A stretch of 64,000 nt of DNA, from positions 764,001 through 828,000 of the forward strand of contig NZ_OX030782.1 in assembly GCF_943733665.1 (NCBI RefSeq), in the 5' to 3' direction. The stretch is from Aquimarina sp. Aq107 (lineage in GTDB: Bacteria > Bacteroidota > Bacteroidia > Flavobacteriales > Flavobacteriaceae). Positions within the stretch are counted from its first letter, which is position 1. Each line of letters opens with the position of its first letter. The translations under genes and the position numbers were made by a program. Positions 43,862 to 52,550 of the stretch are shown in pieces. The notes under the pieces were generated by a model, which worked only from the letters and a program-made list of their open reading frames with translations, was not told the origin of the DNA and did no database searches.

Positions 43862-44681
43862 TACAGAAAACATAAGAAGATGGATTGAGCAATCTGATAT
43901 TGATTATATCTCTCATTATATCAAATGTTGGATACCATTTAATGCGTGGTATAATGCAAATTATTCGGCACTAAATACTGACAGAGAAAAAATAAACTCC
44001 ATTAAAAATAACGGAAATACCATTAGAAATAAAATTAATACTCTAATGGAAAATAATGGACAAGAAAGTTTAGAGTTCAGGAGCTTTTTGGCTTCTCTCC
44101 ACCAAGAACTTTTAGATACAGATGTCCAAGGAAGTAATGGACGGATTTGGTTTCAAGATATTATTAAAGAAACAAATCCAATAAATCAAATTTCGGAAAA
44201 CTATAATCGGATTAGTTACTTTGTACGGGTTACTCACGTAAGAGGAGATGTTAGTAACGTTCGGATAAATTTAAACAGAATGACAAATAATTCTTCGGTT
44301 TTTAATTATACGCATACTGACTATGATTTAACACATTTAACAAACAATAACGGTTTTGGTAATTTATCTGCTACACAACAAGCTCAAATAAGACATTATT
44401 ATGGTCAATTGAAACCAATCATTATAAAAAATATGATTGAATTTCATCCTTCACAAGTAGGAGAACCTCAGAATCACTATCCTTGTGACGCTCATAATTT
44501 TAAAAGAGACTTATCAAATCCAAACTGCTATTCAATTTATGTCTGCAAATCCTTAATTGAAATTTTGTATCAATTACGGAATGTACTATTTCATGGAGAA
44601 TTAATACCAAACGAACAAAATCAAAGAATATATAAGAACGCTTACTTCTGTTTAAAATATCTATTGAATAGTTTGAGGTGA
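43833..44681 (+). CDS. HEPN-motif protein, candidate defence component
   Basis: 282 residues; the ATG at 43833 overlaps the S-subunit end by 29 bp, and ATG 43851 (MPVSTENIRRW) is an alternative. The C-terminal helix has LRNVLFHGEL with Arg249-x4-His254, the HEPN RNase signature (R-x4-6-H) in the Apea-like context. The first 200 residues are helical and unknown. HEPN proteins in defence islands are RNases or toxins. Its position between an S subunit and a FokI-like nuclease gene, with overlap to the S gene, suggests a functional link. Confidence 0.7.
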   Translation: MKKYLIMPVSTENIRRWIEQSDIDYISHYIKCWIPFNAWYNANYSALNTDREKINSIKNNGNTIRNKINTLMENNGQESLEFRSFLASLHQELLDTDVQGSNGRIWFQDIIKETNPINQISENYNRISYFVRVTHVRGDVSNVRINLNRMTNNSSVFNYTHTDYDLTHLTNNNGFGNLSATQQAQIRHYYGQLKPIIIKNMIEFHPSQVGEPQNHYPCDAHNFKRDLSNPNCYSIYVCKSLIEILYQLRNVLFHGELIPNEQNQRIYKNAYFCLKYLLNSLR

Positions 44682-44731
44682 TATGTTAAAAGTATTTGAA
44701 TAAGCTAAAATAGAAATATAAGACAATCAAT

Positions 44732-46057
44732 ATGTTAAATAACCAAACAAAACAAAAAATAAAGGAGCTTTGGTCGACCTATGAAAGCTATAATGAGTAT
44801 GAAAATATAGATAAAAAACGCATAGATGCTATAGAAGACATTAAAAAAATAATAAACTCATTTATTATTGGTAAAAGCAATGTTTATGATTTTAAAACTT
44901 CTTTAGATGGTTATAATAAGCGTAATAACCTTTGGGGTTTTACAGCTGTTAAAGGGCAAATGTTTTTTAATCAAATTGTTAATTCCTATAACGATAATAT
45001 AGATGAGTTAACAGAACTTTTGAAAACAATAATTACTGAGCCAAAAGATTTAAATGATGCTTTACAACGAATTACTAAGTTAGAAAATGAATTACAAGAT
45101 GGTTATAATGATGCGCCTGATAAACGTAAAGTGCCTAAACCATCTTCAATAGGATACTTTTTGTCTTATTTTTGGCAAATACACAATCCAGAAAAGTGGG
45201 CAATATTATTTACTTCAATGATAACTGCTTTTAAGGAAATAGGCATATGGAATGAAAAGGAAACTCAAAAAGAAATTTATAATCAATTTTATTTATTGAA
45301 TGAAGAGATAAAAGCATATTTAATAAAACAAACAAGTGCTCCAATCAATAATTGGGATATTGAACATTGTTTTTGGGATTTGTATTTAAAAAAAAATAAC
45401 ATTTCTCAAAATACTACTATCCATACTAATAAAGAAAGTCAAAGTTCCGCTAAAGCTATTGAAAAGGTAGATGTTGATTTGATAAAAGCAAGCTTTAATA
45501 TTGAAGACTATTTAATACCTAAGATTTCTAATTTAATTCAGTTAGGAGAGGATGATACTAAAAGTTCAGCGGAGAGAGGTAGTTTGTTTGAAAAGAATGT
45601 TGCAGAAGTTTTTAAATTATTGGATTTTGAAGTTAAGGAATATGGGCAAGGTACTGGACGTAATGCAGATGCTATTCTAAGGTTTAGAGAAGAGAATATA
45701 GCATTTATCGTTGATGCTAAGGCTTATGTAAATGGGTATGATTTAGGAATTGATGATAGAGCTATTAGGGAATATATAAATAATTATTCACCAATTTTGG
45801 CTAAGGATGGTTACAAAAGAATAGGGTTTATTATCGTAAGTAATAGTTTTAAATCTGATTTGGATACTTTCATAAATGATATTACTTGGAGTACAGATGT
45901 AAAAAGATTTATGTTGTTGACCTCAAATGCATTACTTCATTTGTTGGCTTATAAAACAAGATATAATATTCCTCTAAGTCAAATTATTGAAAATATTATA
46001 AAATTAGGTTCAGTTATTAGTGAAAAGGAAATAATTGGAATATTTGAAGATATTTAA
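44732..46057 (+). CDS. FokI-like nuclease-domain restriction protein
   Basis: 441 residues. The N-terminal ~250 residues are a helical domain of unknown function (SYFWQIHNPEKWAILF stretch). The C-terminal ~170 residues match the FokI cleavage domain: FEKNVAEVF, then GRNADAIL (Asp313), then FIVDAKAYVNGYDLG (Asp328-x-Lys330), the IREYINNY helix and IVSNSFKSDL. The catalytic spacing (15 residues between aspartates) is close to FokI (17). It lies 50 bp after the HEPN gene and is the last cargo gene before the right end of the element. Confidence 0.8.
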   Translation: MLNNQTKQKIKELWSTYESYNEYENIDKKRIDAIEDIKKIINSFIIGKSNVYDFKTSLDGYNKRNNLWGFTAVKGQMFFNQIVNSYNDNIDELTELLKTIITEPKDLNDALQRITKLENELQDGYNDAPDKRKVPKPSSIGYFLSYFWQIHNPEKWAILFTSMITAFKEIGIWNEKETQKEIYNQFYLLNEEIKAYLIKQTSAPINNWDIEHCFWDLYLKKNNISQNTTIHTNKESQSSAKAIEKVDVDLIKASFNIEDYLIPKISNLIQLGEDDTKSSAERGSLFEKNVAEVFKLLDFEVKEYGQGTGRNADAILRFREENIAFIVDAKAYVNGYDLGIDDRAIREYINNYSPILAKDGYKRIGFIIVSNSFKSDLDTFINDITWSTDVKRFMLLTSNALLHLLAYKTRYNIPLSQIIENIIKLGSVISEKEIIGIFEDI

Positions 46058-46183
46058 TTAAATAACTGAATAAAATTAGAGTTTCTGTCAACTAAAAAAA
46101 AGCTTTGTTAATCAAATGATTACAAGTGTTTTTGCGGAGAAAGAGGGATTTACATCTTTATTGTCACATGGTTAAAAAAATAA

Positions 46184-46207
46184 AATTGTCGACCAAATTG
46201 TCGACTA
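46184..46207 (+). repeat. Right copy of the 24-bp subterminal direct repeat
   Basis: Same orientation as the copy at 33912-33935 and one base different. It lies 44 bp inside the right element boundary. Confidence 0.85.
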
Positions 46208-46213
46208 AAAATT

Positions 46214-46248
46214 AAAACTCCCGTAATCATTAGTGATTCGGGAGTTTT
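46214..46248 (-). terminator. Terminator of ssrA
   Basis: AACTCCCG with CGGGAGTT, inner AATCA/TGATT pairing, immediately downstream of the tmRNA 3' end; T-run on each side. Near-identical to the hairpin at 31902-31937. Confidence 0.85.
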
Positions 46249-46251
46249 TTG

Positions 46252-46646
46252 TGGAGTCGGAGGGATTCGAACCCTCGTCCAAACAAGTAATACAATAGCT
46301 TTCTACACGCTTAGTTTTTGTTTAGATTTTCGTGGGATTGCCGGCCAAAAACCGCCAACGCACCCCTTATTCTCAATTGATTTCGAAACTATATCAAGAT
46401 CCTATAGTTTCTAGGTTTATTTTTACGATACTCAAAACCAAACGCCATAAACCAAGGCTTCTGAAGAGTATCCTGCTTGTCTACCTAGTAGACCGAGGCA
46501 CTATCCTACTATAATTCGGATTATGCAGCTAGGGCGTAGTTATTCTCGCCGTTTAAAAAAGGTGAAATATGATATTTACGAGCTGTATCTCAGCGCTCGA
46601 CGTGCTTACCACTCTATTAATCTCGCTGTCAAAACCAGTCGACCCC
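46252..46646 (-). ncRNA. ssrA: tmRNA (ssrA)
   Basis: About 395 nt. The 5' end GGGGTCG (46646-46640) pairs with CGACTCC (46259-46253) as acceptor stem, and the T-arm GGGTTCGAATCCC lies near the 3' end. The resume codon and tag frame read GENNYALAA and stop, the usual Bacteroidota proteolysis tag. The 3' CCA is not encoded (ACA follows). It rescues stalled ribosomes with SmpB. Its 3' end is the integration site of the element on its left. Confidence 0.96.
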
Positions 46647-46788
46647 GATATTTATGTAATTGGTATTCATTTAAAGTTAATTTGACATAAATTACCCTAG
46701 TTAGAATACCAAAATGGTTGGCAAAGATAATCATATTTGTCATATCTTAGCCGCGCTTTTAAATAAACAAAATACATACCAAACCTAT

Positions 46789-47997
46789 ATGACTACATTC
46801 GGAATAATTAAAGAGCGTAAAAACCCGCCAGATCGTCGGGTAGTCTTTTCTCCCAAAGGGATTAGTGACACGATGTCTAAGTTTCCTGAAGCATCTTTTA
46901 AGGTAGAAAGCTCTGATATTAGAATTTTTGATGATGCTTCATATAAAAATGTAGGCGTAGCAGTTACTGATGATATTAATGACTGTGATGTATTATTAGG
47001 TGTAAAAGAAGTTCCTATTGATGCCTTGATTCCGAATAAAAAATACTTTTTCTTTTCGCATACGATAAAAAAACAACCTTATAATAGAAAATTGCTAAAA
47101 GCGATTTTAGATAAGAACATAGAATTATATGATCACGAGGTTATCGTAAATCAAAAAGGGTGGAGACTGATAGGTTTTGGAAAATATGCCGGTATTGTCG
47201 GCGCGTATAATGGTTTTAGAGCATTTGGATTGAAAAACGAAAGTTTTATACTTCCTAAAGCAGAAACTCTACCAGATCAAAAAGCGTTGGAAACTGAGTT
47301 GTCCAAAATTAATCTACCAAGTATTAAAATTGTTCTAACAGGAAATGGTAAAGTAGGAAGTGGAGCTAAAGAAATTTTAGATGCAATGCGAATTAAAGAA
47401 GTTTCTGTTGATGAATATCTGAATACTGTATTTGATGAAGCTGTATATACCCAGATTGATGTATTAGATTATAACAAACGAAAAGACGGTCAGCTATTAG
47501 ATAAAAGTGATTTTTATAATAATCCAGAGGAGTATGATAGTGATTTCATGAAATTTGCTAAAGTAAGTGATCTGTATATGGCAGGACATTTTTTTGGTGA
47601 TGGTGCGCCTTATATTTATACTAGAGAGGATGCAAAATCAACAGATTTTAACATCAGTGTAGTTGCTGATATTTCTTGTGATATTGATGGCCCTGTCGCT
47701 ACTACCATAAGATCATCTACCATAGCAGATCCAATTTATGGATATCATCCTCATAAGGAAGAAGAAGTAGATTTTAAAGATCCAGAAGCTATTGTAGTAA
47801 TGGCAGTGGATAATTTACCTTGCGAGTTGCCAAAAGATGCGAGTGAAGGTTTTGGAACTATGTTTATGGAACACGTAATACCAGCTTTTTTTAATAATGA
47901 TATTGATGGAGTATTAGAAAGAGCGAGAATGACTCAATCTGGTAAGCTTACGGATCGATATAATTACTTACAGGATTATGTTGATGGAAAAGAATAG
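46789..47997 (+). CDS. Saccharopine/alanine-dehydrogenase-like NAD(P)-dependent oxidoreductase
   Basis: 402 residues from the ATG at 46789; this start gives the family-typical opening TTFGIIKERKNPPDRRVVF, whereas the ATG at 46714 adds 25 unsupported residues. An AlaDH/PNT N-terminal domain precedes a Rossmann region (KIVLTGNGKVGSGAKE). HTIKKQPYNRKLL and the LYDHE stretch resemble the lysine and histidine region of LYS1-type saccharopine dehydrogenase. Lysine synthesis or degradation is likely but the exact substrate is unproven. It is 26 bp upstream of pyrF. Confidence 0.75.
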   Translation: MTTFGIIKERKNPPDRRVVFSPKGISDTMSKFPEASFKVESSDIRIFDDASYKNVGVAVTDDINDCDVLLGVKEVPIDALIPNKKYFFFSHTIKKQPYNRKLLKAILDKNIELYDHEVIVNQKGWRLIGFGKYAGIVGAYNGFRAFGLKNESFILPKAETLPDQKALETELSKINLPSIKIVLTGNGKVGSGAKEILDAMRIKEVSVDEYLNTVFDEAVYTQIDVLDYNKRKDGQLLDKSDFYNNPEEYDSDFMKFAKVSDLYMAGHFFGDGAPYIYTREDAKSTDFNISVVADISCDIDGPVATTIRSSTIADPIYGYHPHKEEEVDFKDPEAIVVMAVDNLPCELPKDASEGFGTMFMEHVIPAFFNNDIDGVLERARMTQSGKLTDRYNYLQDYVDGKE

Positions 47998-48023
47998 TTT
48001 ATATAACGCAAATTATACGAAGA

Positions 48024-48845
48024 ATGACGACTAAGCAACTTGTTGATCAAATTTGGAAAAAGAAATCCTTTCTATGTGTAGGTCTAGATGTGGATCTTAA
48101 CAAAGTACCAAAACATATATTAGAGACAGAAGATCCTATTTTCGAATTCAATAAAAAAATCATTGATGCTACGCATCATCTAGCAGTTGCGTATAAACCG
48201 AACATAGCTTTTTATGAAGCTTATGGTCTAAAAGGTTGGAAGTCTTTAGAAAAAACTATCCAATATTTAAATACGAATCATCCTGAGGTGTTTACAATAG
48301 CGGATGCTAAAAGAGGTGATATTGGTAATACAAGTTCTATGTATGCCAAAGCATTTTTTGAAGATTTAGAGTTTGATTCTATAACCGTAGCTCCTTATAT
48401 GGGTAAGGATTCTATAGAGCCCTTTTTGGCTTTTGAAGACAAACATACGATTATGCTTGCGCTGACTTCTAACCAAGGAGCTTTTGATTTTCAGACTAAA
48501 ATGGTTGATGGGACAGAATTGTATAAGCAAGTATTAGAGACTTCTAAAGGCTGGAAAAACGCAGATAACTTGATGTATGTGGTAGGAGCTACAAAAGCAG
48601 AATACCTGGCGGATATAAGAAAGATTATTCCTGATAGTTTTTTATTAGTTCCTGGAGTTGGAGCGCAAGGTGGAAATCTACAAGATGTATGTAAATATGG
48701 TATAAATGATCAGATTGGTCTATTAATTAATTCATCTAGAGGAATCATCTATGCTTCTGATGGATTGGATTTTGATACCGTTGCTGGCGAAAAAGCAAAA
48801 GAGCTTCAGTTACAAATGGAAGAAATATTAGATGCAAGAAAATAA
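48024..48845 (+). CDS. pyrF: Orotidine 5'-phosphate decarboxylase
   Basis: Last step of UMP synthesis. 273 residues, the type 2 form of the TIM-barrel enzyme. FLCVGLDVDLNKVP at the start and the catalytic IADAKRGDIGNT motif are intact. The C-terminal phosphate site reads LVPGVGAQGG and INSSRGIIYA. Likely cotranscribed with the upstream dehydrogenase. It ends at a strong terminator. Confidence 0.97.
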   Translation: MTTKQLVDQIWKKKSFLCVGLDVDLNKVPKHILETEDPIFEFNKKIIDATHHLAVAYKPNIAFYEAYGLKGWKSLEKTIQYLNTNHPEVFTIADAKRGDIGNTSSMYAKAFFEDLEFDSITVAPYMGKDSIEPFLAFEDKHTIMLALTSNQGAFDFQTKMVDGTELYKQVLETSKGWKNADNLMYVVGATKAEYLADIRKIIPDSFLLVPGVGAQGGNLQDVCKYGINDQIGLLINSSRGIIYASDGLDFDTVAGEKAKELQLQMEEILDARK

Positions 48846-48846
48846 C

Positions 48847-48874
48847 AAAAGGAGATTACCTGTAATCTCCTTTT
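48847..48874. terminator. Bidirectional intrinsic terminator
   Basis: AAAAGGAGATTA (48847-48858) with TAATCTCCTTTT (48863-48874), perfect 12-bp stem and 4-nt loop, between pyrF and the convergent 38-residue gene. Confidence 0.9.
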
Positions 48875-48897
48875 GCTGTAGTTTTTAAAATTAAAAA

Positions 48898-49014
48898 CTA
48901 GCGTCTATTGGCTTTAAATACTTGTTTTGCATATCCTATAAGCCCATACGTGATGAAAATTACAAAAAACGCTAAACAAGCATAGATAATAATGTTAAGT
49001 AATATTGAATTCAT
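48898..49014 (-). CDS. 38-residue single-pass membrane protein
   Basis: The minus-strand ORF starts MNSILLNIIIYACLAFFVIF and ends with a basic tail (KQVFKANRR). One hydrophobic helix spans nearly the whole chain. It ends at a bidirectional terminator and starts with ATG after a short leader, so it looks like a real small protein. Its function is unknown. Confidence 0.55.
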   Translation of the reverse strand: MNSILLNIIIYACLAFFVIFITYGLIGYAKQVFKANRR

Positions 49015-49142
49015 AGCCCCAAAATTTTAAATTAATATTTCTTCTTATAAGATACGGTTTTTTTTAGAGAATATTAATTTTAAATAGTTAATTTTTAGGT
49101 GGTTGTGTTTTTTTTAGTATTGTAGCTAGTCTCAGTTAAAGT

Positions 49143-49931
49143 ATGATTTATATAGATCAATTAGATAGAAAAATCACCTTAGTTTCTACTCCTGTAAGAA
49201 TAATATCATTGGTGCCTTCTCAGACAGAGCTTTTGGTTGATTTAGGTTTGTCTGATTTTATTGTTGGGGTTACTAAGTTCTGTGTACATCCAGATACTAT
49301 AAGAAAGGAAAAGGTTGTCGTCGGAGGAACAAAAAATATACACTTACAAAGAATCAAAGAATTGAATCCAGATATCATTTTATGTAATAAAGAAGAAAAC
49401 ACCAAAGAGATTGTCGAAACATTGGAACAAAATTATTCTGTACATGTTTCAGACATTGCTACCATAGCAGAGTCACTGGAGTTAATCAGTCAATATGGCG
49501 AAATTTTTGACAGAAGGGATAATGCAAAAAAACTTACGGATAAAATTAAACTAGAGGCAAAAGAGTTTTCTGAATTTATACAAAACAAACCAAAAAAGAA
49601 GGTTGCCTATTTTATTTGGAGAAAACCTTGGATGGTGGCCGGAAAAGGAACATTTATTCATCATTTATTGGAGATAAATGGTTTTATAAATGTATTCGGT
49701 AATCAAGAACGATATCCTAATATTCCAGAAGAAGATCTAGCCGCCTTATCTAATCTTGATTTTATCTTGTTGTCATCAGAGCCTTTTCCTTTTTCTGAAG
49801 AACACCAGGAAGAAATGACTAAGTTAGTGCATGAGGTTAAAACACTTTTGGTAGATGGGGAATATTTTTCTTGGCATGGGTCTCGATTGGCTAAAGCATT
49901 TACTTATTTTAGATCACTTCATGAAAACTAA
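49143..49931 (+). CDS. Helical-backbone metal receptor (BtuF/TroA-like) family protein
   Basis: 262 residues. The layout matches cobalamin/iron-siderophore binding proteins: RIISLVPSQTELLVDLGL at the N-terminus, GGTKNIHLQRIKELNPDII, a long backbone helix, AYFIWRKPWMVAG and a DFILLSSEPFPF loop. There is no signal peptide or lipobox, so a cytoplasmic location is suggested, which is unusual for a substrate-binding protein but seen in this Bacteroidota subgroup. No ABC permease or ATPase gene is adjacent. Ligand unknown. Confidence 0.78.
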   Translation: MIYIDQLDRKITLVSTPVRIISLVPSQTELLVDLGLSDFIVGVTKFCVHPDTIRKEKVVVGGTKNIHLQRIKELNPDIILCNKEENTKEIVETLEQNYSVHVSDIATIAESLELISQYGEIFDRRDNAKKLTDKIKLEAKEFSEFIQNKPKKKVAYFIWRKPWMVAGKGTFIHHLLEINGFINVFGNQERYPNIPEEDLAALSNLDFILLSSEPFPFSEEHQEEMTKLVHEVKTLLVDGEYFSWHGSRLAKAFTYFRSLHEN

Positions 49932-50012
49932 TACATTGAACAATACATTAAATACTGTTAATCCTTCTTATACTGTATAAGAAGTAGTTATCTTTACGTC
50001 ATCAATCAGTCT

Positions 50013-50798
50013 ATGCTTAATTATTCTATATATCGCCATCCAGATAATACCAAATGGGTGACCTTTGTTCACGGAGCAGGCGGAAGCTCTTCTATATGGT
50101 TCAAACAGGTTAGAGAGTTTAGAAAGCATTATAACGTGCTATTATTGGACTTAAGAGGTCATGGTAAATCTAAACCAGCAATTAAAGATGCTTTTAACTT
50201 TAAATACACTTTTGATTTTATAACAGATGATATTCTAGAAGTTATAGACCATGAACAGATAGGATCGTCTCATTTTATAGGAATCTCGCTAGGTACCATT
50301 TTAATCAGAAATCTTGCAGAGAAATATCCGGATCGAGTGGATAGTATGATTATGGGAGGTGCAATCATGAAATTAAACTTTAGATCTCAGGTTCTGATGA
50401 AATTGGGAGTTGTGTTTAAATCTGTGATTCCATATATGTTTTTGTATAAGTTTTTTGCATTTATTATAATGCCTAAAAAGAATCATAAGCAATCGAGATT
50501 ATTATTTGCAAACGAAGCTAAAAAGTTGTATCAAAAAGAGTTTATTCGTTGGTTTCGGCTGACTTCTGAGATAAATCCTTTACTACGTTTTTTTAGAGAT
50601 AAGGATATAAAAATACCTACACTTTATGTAATGGGAGAAGAAGATTACCTGTTTTTACCATCTATAGAAAAAATAGTTTCTTTACATGAATTTTCTAATC
50701 TCTTTGTGGTTAAGAACTCTGGACATGTTGTAAATGTAGAGCAACCAGAGATTTTTAATGAAGAATCTTTATCCTTTTTGAATCGGTTCTCTCTATAA
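50013..50798 (+). CDS. Alpha/beta hydrolase
   Basis: 261 residues. The oxyanion motif is FVHGAGGSSSIW, the nucleophile elbow is GISLG with the serine in FIGISLGT, and the catalytic histidine is in NSGHVVNVEQP. DLRGHGKS is also typical. No signal peptide. The substrate is unknown. It follows the metal-receptor gene by 81 bp. Confidence 0.9.
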   Translation: MLNYSIYRHPDNTKWVTFVHGAGGSSSIWFKQVREFRKHYNVLLLDLRGHGKSKPAIKDAFNFKYTFDFITDDILEVIDHEQIGSSHFIGISLGTILIRNLAEKYPDRVDSMIMGGAIMKLNFRSQVLMKLGVVFKSVIPYMFLYKFFAFIIMPKKNHKQSRLLFANEAKKLYQKEFIRWFRLTSEINPLLRFFRDKDIKIPTLYVMGEEDYLFLPSIEKIVSLHEFSNLFVVKNSGHVVNVEQPEIFNEESLSFLNRFSL

Positions 50799-50815
50799 TA
50801 TCAAATACATCCATC

Positions 50816-50989
50816 TTATGACTGATGCTGTAGTTTTTTAATTTCGATTAAAAGTTTGCTTGCTTCCTCGTGTAAAAGATCACTTTTTTCTTTATTCTTA
50901 ATCGCTAGATTATACGCGTTTTTCATTAGCCTACAATATCGTTTTTGTAGTTTATCAAGATTAGATTTGTCTTTAGTCCAATAGAACAT
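50816..50989 (-). CDS. Lacal_2735-family small protein
   Basis: 57 residues, minus strand, from ATG 50989 (MFYWTKDKSNLDKLQKRYCR). It is helical and charged, and its pattern (aromatic start, K/E-rich helix, LQKRY, then an IEIKKL end) matches a small family found across Flavobacteria. No function is known. It lies convergent with the hydrolase. Confidence 0.7.
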   Translation of the reverse strand: MFYWTKDKSNLDKLQKRYCRLMKNAYNLAIKNKEKSDLLHEEASKLLIEIKKLQHQS

Positions 50990-51078
50990 ATACTCTCTCT
51001 TTTTCTTTTTTACAAAAGTATTAGCTAGGATTCTAAATGATTCTTAAGACTACGTTAAGTTTGTTTAATACAATATTA

Positions 51079-51118
51079 AAAAAGGATAGTGCAATTGCAT
51101 GTACACTATCCTTTTTTA
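51079..51118. terminator. Bidirectional intrinsic terminator
   Basis: AAAAAAGGATAGTG (51079-51092) with CACTATCCTTTTTT (51105-51118), 14-bp stem with a 12-nt loop. It terminates the SusCD operon on the minus strand. Confidence 0.92.
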
Positions 51119-51143
51119 TGGCTAATCAAATAATTTATTGTGT

Positions 51144-52505
51144 TTAGTATCCGTCGTTTTGTTCTAGATTAGGATTTACATTTCTTTCTCTTTGTGGTAT
51201 TGGTAACACTAATCTATCATCATCAAATGGTAATGCTCCTATAGAAACTTCTAATCTTTTAAAATCATGTAATTTGTGTCCTTCAAAAGATAATTCACGT
51301 AGTCTCTCTAATATAATATCTACATAAGCTACATCTGTTAGCGCAAAAGCATTTGATCTAGTACGTACTAGATTTACATCACTTGTTGGATCCGCTCCAA
51401 CTGCTGTACTAAGGACAAAATTAGATTCGGCACGTATTAAATGCATTTCTGGTAATCTGATAAATGGAATGTTAGAGTTTCCGAATATCCATTTATAAGA
51501 TGCTATTCCGGATCCTGTTTCTGAATCTACATAAAAGTAACCAGCTCTTAGATCATTGAAGTCATCAAATATTCCAAAAAATGCATCTTCGATAGAGATA
51601 TCTGGATTTCCAGGTCTTCCGCCGAATCTGTCCGTAGCCCAAAATGTATTCATGCTATTGGCACCATCAGAATCTGTTACTTGCCAAGCGAAGATGTCTT
51701 CAGTAGAGTTATCATCATTATTATAGGCATCATCAAGAGTTTCGGTTAGAACGAATCGCCCTGATTGTATTACTTCATTAGATAAATCTCTAGCTTGTTC
51801 ATAATTACCAATCTGTAAATGGATTCTTGCTAATAAGGATTTAGCAGCATTTACAGATGCAAAAACACCATTGGTTTCAGGTAATAATACAATCGCATCT
51901 TCTAGATCATTGATGATGAAATCATATACTTCCCCAATTGTATTTCTAGATGGATAAGTAATATCCTCATATTGGATTACTGGCGTTCTTATAATAGGTA
52001 CGCCCAGTTCGCCGTCATTTAGTCTGTTGTTATTATGTTTAGAGAAAAAACGTAATAAATCAAAATAGGTTACTGCTCTTAAAAACTTAGCTTGACCTTC
52101 TACTGAATTTTTACTATCCAGATTTTCAAAAACATCTAGGTTGTCTAAGACAATATTAGCTTGATTACTGATATCATATCCATTTAACCATAAGTTAGCG
52201 ACAAACGTATTATTAGTGTTGATCACCTTGTTGTTAAACTCTCCAGGATCAGAAAATGTTCCGTTCCATTTTAATTCTTGATCATTTCCTAGCAATTCGG
52301 CGATTGTATATAGTTGACCGCCATAACTAGCCGCTTGTCCTGCTTGTGCATATGCTCCAATAAGAATGTTGCTTACTTTCTCGGGAGTATCGAACGCGTC
52401 ATCTGTTGTTAATGATTGATCCGGGTCAGTGTCTAGTCTGTTCTCACAACCGATGTTTGCAATTGTAAGAGTAAAGATTAGTATAATTTTTATGTATGTT
52501 TTCAT
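51144..52505 (-). CDS. RagB/SusD family nutrient-uptake outer-membrane lipoprotein
   Basis: 453 residues. The signal peptide ends in NIGC, a lipobox. The SusD fold is recognised by DPDQSLTTDDAFDTPE near the start, AKFLRAVTYFDLLRFF in the middle, and the LRELSFEGHKLHDFKR and ending blocks. It is the ligand-binding lid of a TonB-dependent transporter and lies 45 bp downstream of its SusC partner. No carbohydrate-active enzyme is near, so the substrate cannot be read. Confidence 0.95.
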   Translation of the reverse strand: MKTYIKIILIFTLTIANIGCENRLDTDPDQSLTTDDAFDTPEKVSNILIGAYAQAGQAASYGGQLYTIAELLGNDQELKWNGTFSDPGEFNNKVINTNNTFVANLWLNGYDISNQANIVLDNLDVFENLDSKNSVEGQAKFLRAVTYFDLLRFFSKHNNNRLNDGELGVPIIRTPVIQYEDITYPSRNTIGEVYDFIINDLEDAIVLLPETNGVFASVNAAKSLLARIHLQIGNYEQARDLSNEVIQSGRFVLTETLDDAYNNDDNSTEDIFAWQVTDSDGANSMNTFWATDRFGGRPGNPDISIEDAFFGIFDDFNDLRAGYFYVDSETGSGIASYKWIFGNSNIPFIRLPEMHLIRAESNFVLSTAVGADPTSDVNLVRTRSNAFALTDVAYVDIILERLRELSFEGHKLHDFKRLEVSIGALPFDDDRLVLPIPQRERNVNPNLEQNDGY

Positions 52506-52550
52506 TTTTTTTGGCTTTTAGGTTAGTACTAAATTTTAAAAACCTGTTTT

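Larger units (their letters stand above)
33781..46250. mobile_element. 12.5-kb integrative element in the 3' end of ssrA
   Basis: Bounded by direct repeats GTGGAGTCGGAGG at 33781-33793 and 46251-46263; the right copy is the 3' end of the tmRNA gene (minus strand) and the left copy keeps a few more similar bases (TCGAAC). Inside the left end is a tyrosine integrase, followed by an HTH excisionase-like gene and an HUH Rep. A second 24-bp direct repeat lies near each end. Cargo is a T6SS effector module and a restriction/HEPN/nuclease cluster. No relaxase-plus-T4SS set is visible, so transfer in trans or plasmid-like replication after excision is likely (inference). Confidence 0.8.

Noticed and set aside
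46332..46514. 60-codon ORF on the plus strand
   Set aside because: It lies entirely inside the tmRNA gene on the opposite strand.
46714..46788. Upstream ATG for the dehydrogenase gene at 46714
   Set aside because: The extra 25 residues are not part of the family; the protein homology begins at the ATG at 46789.
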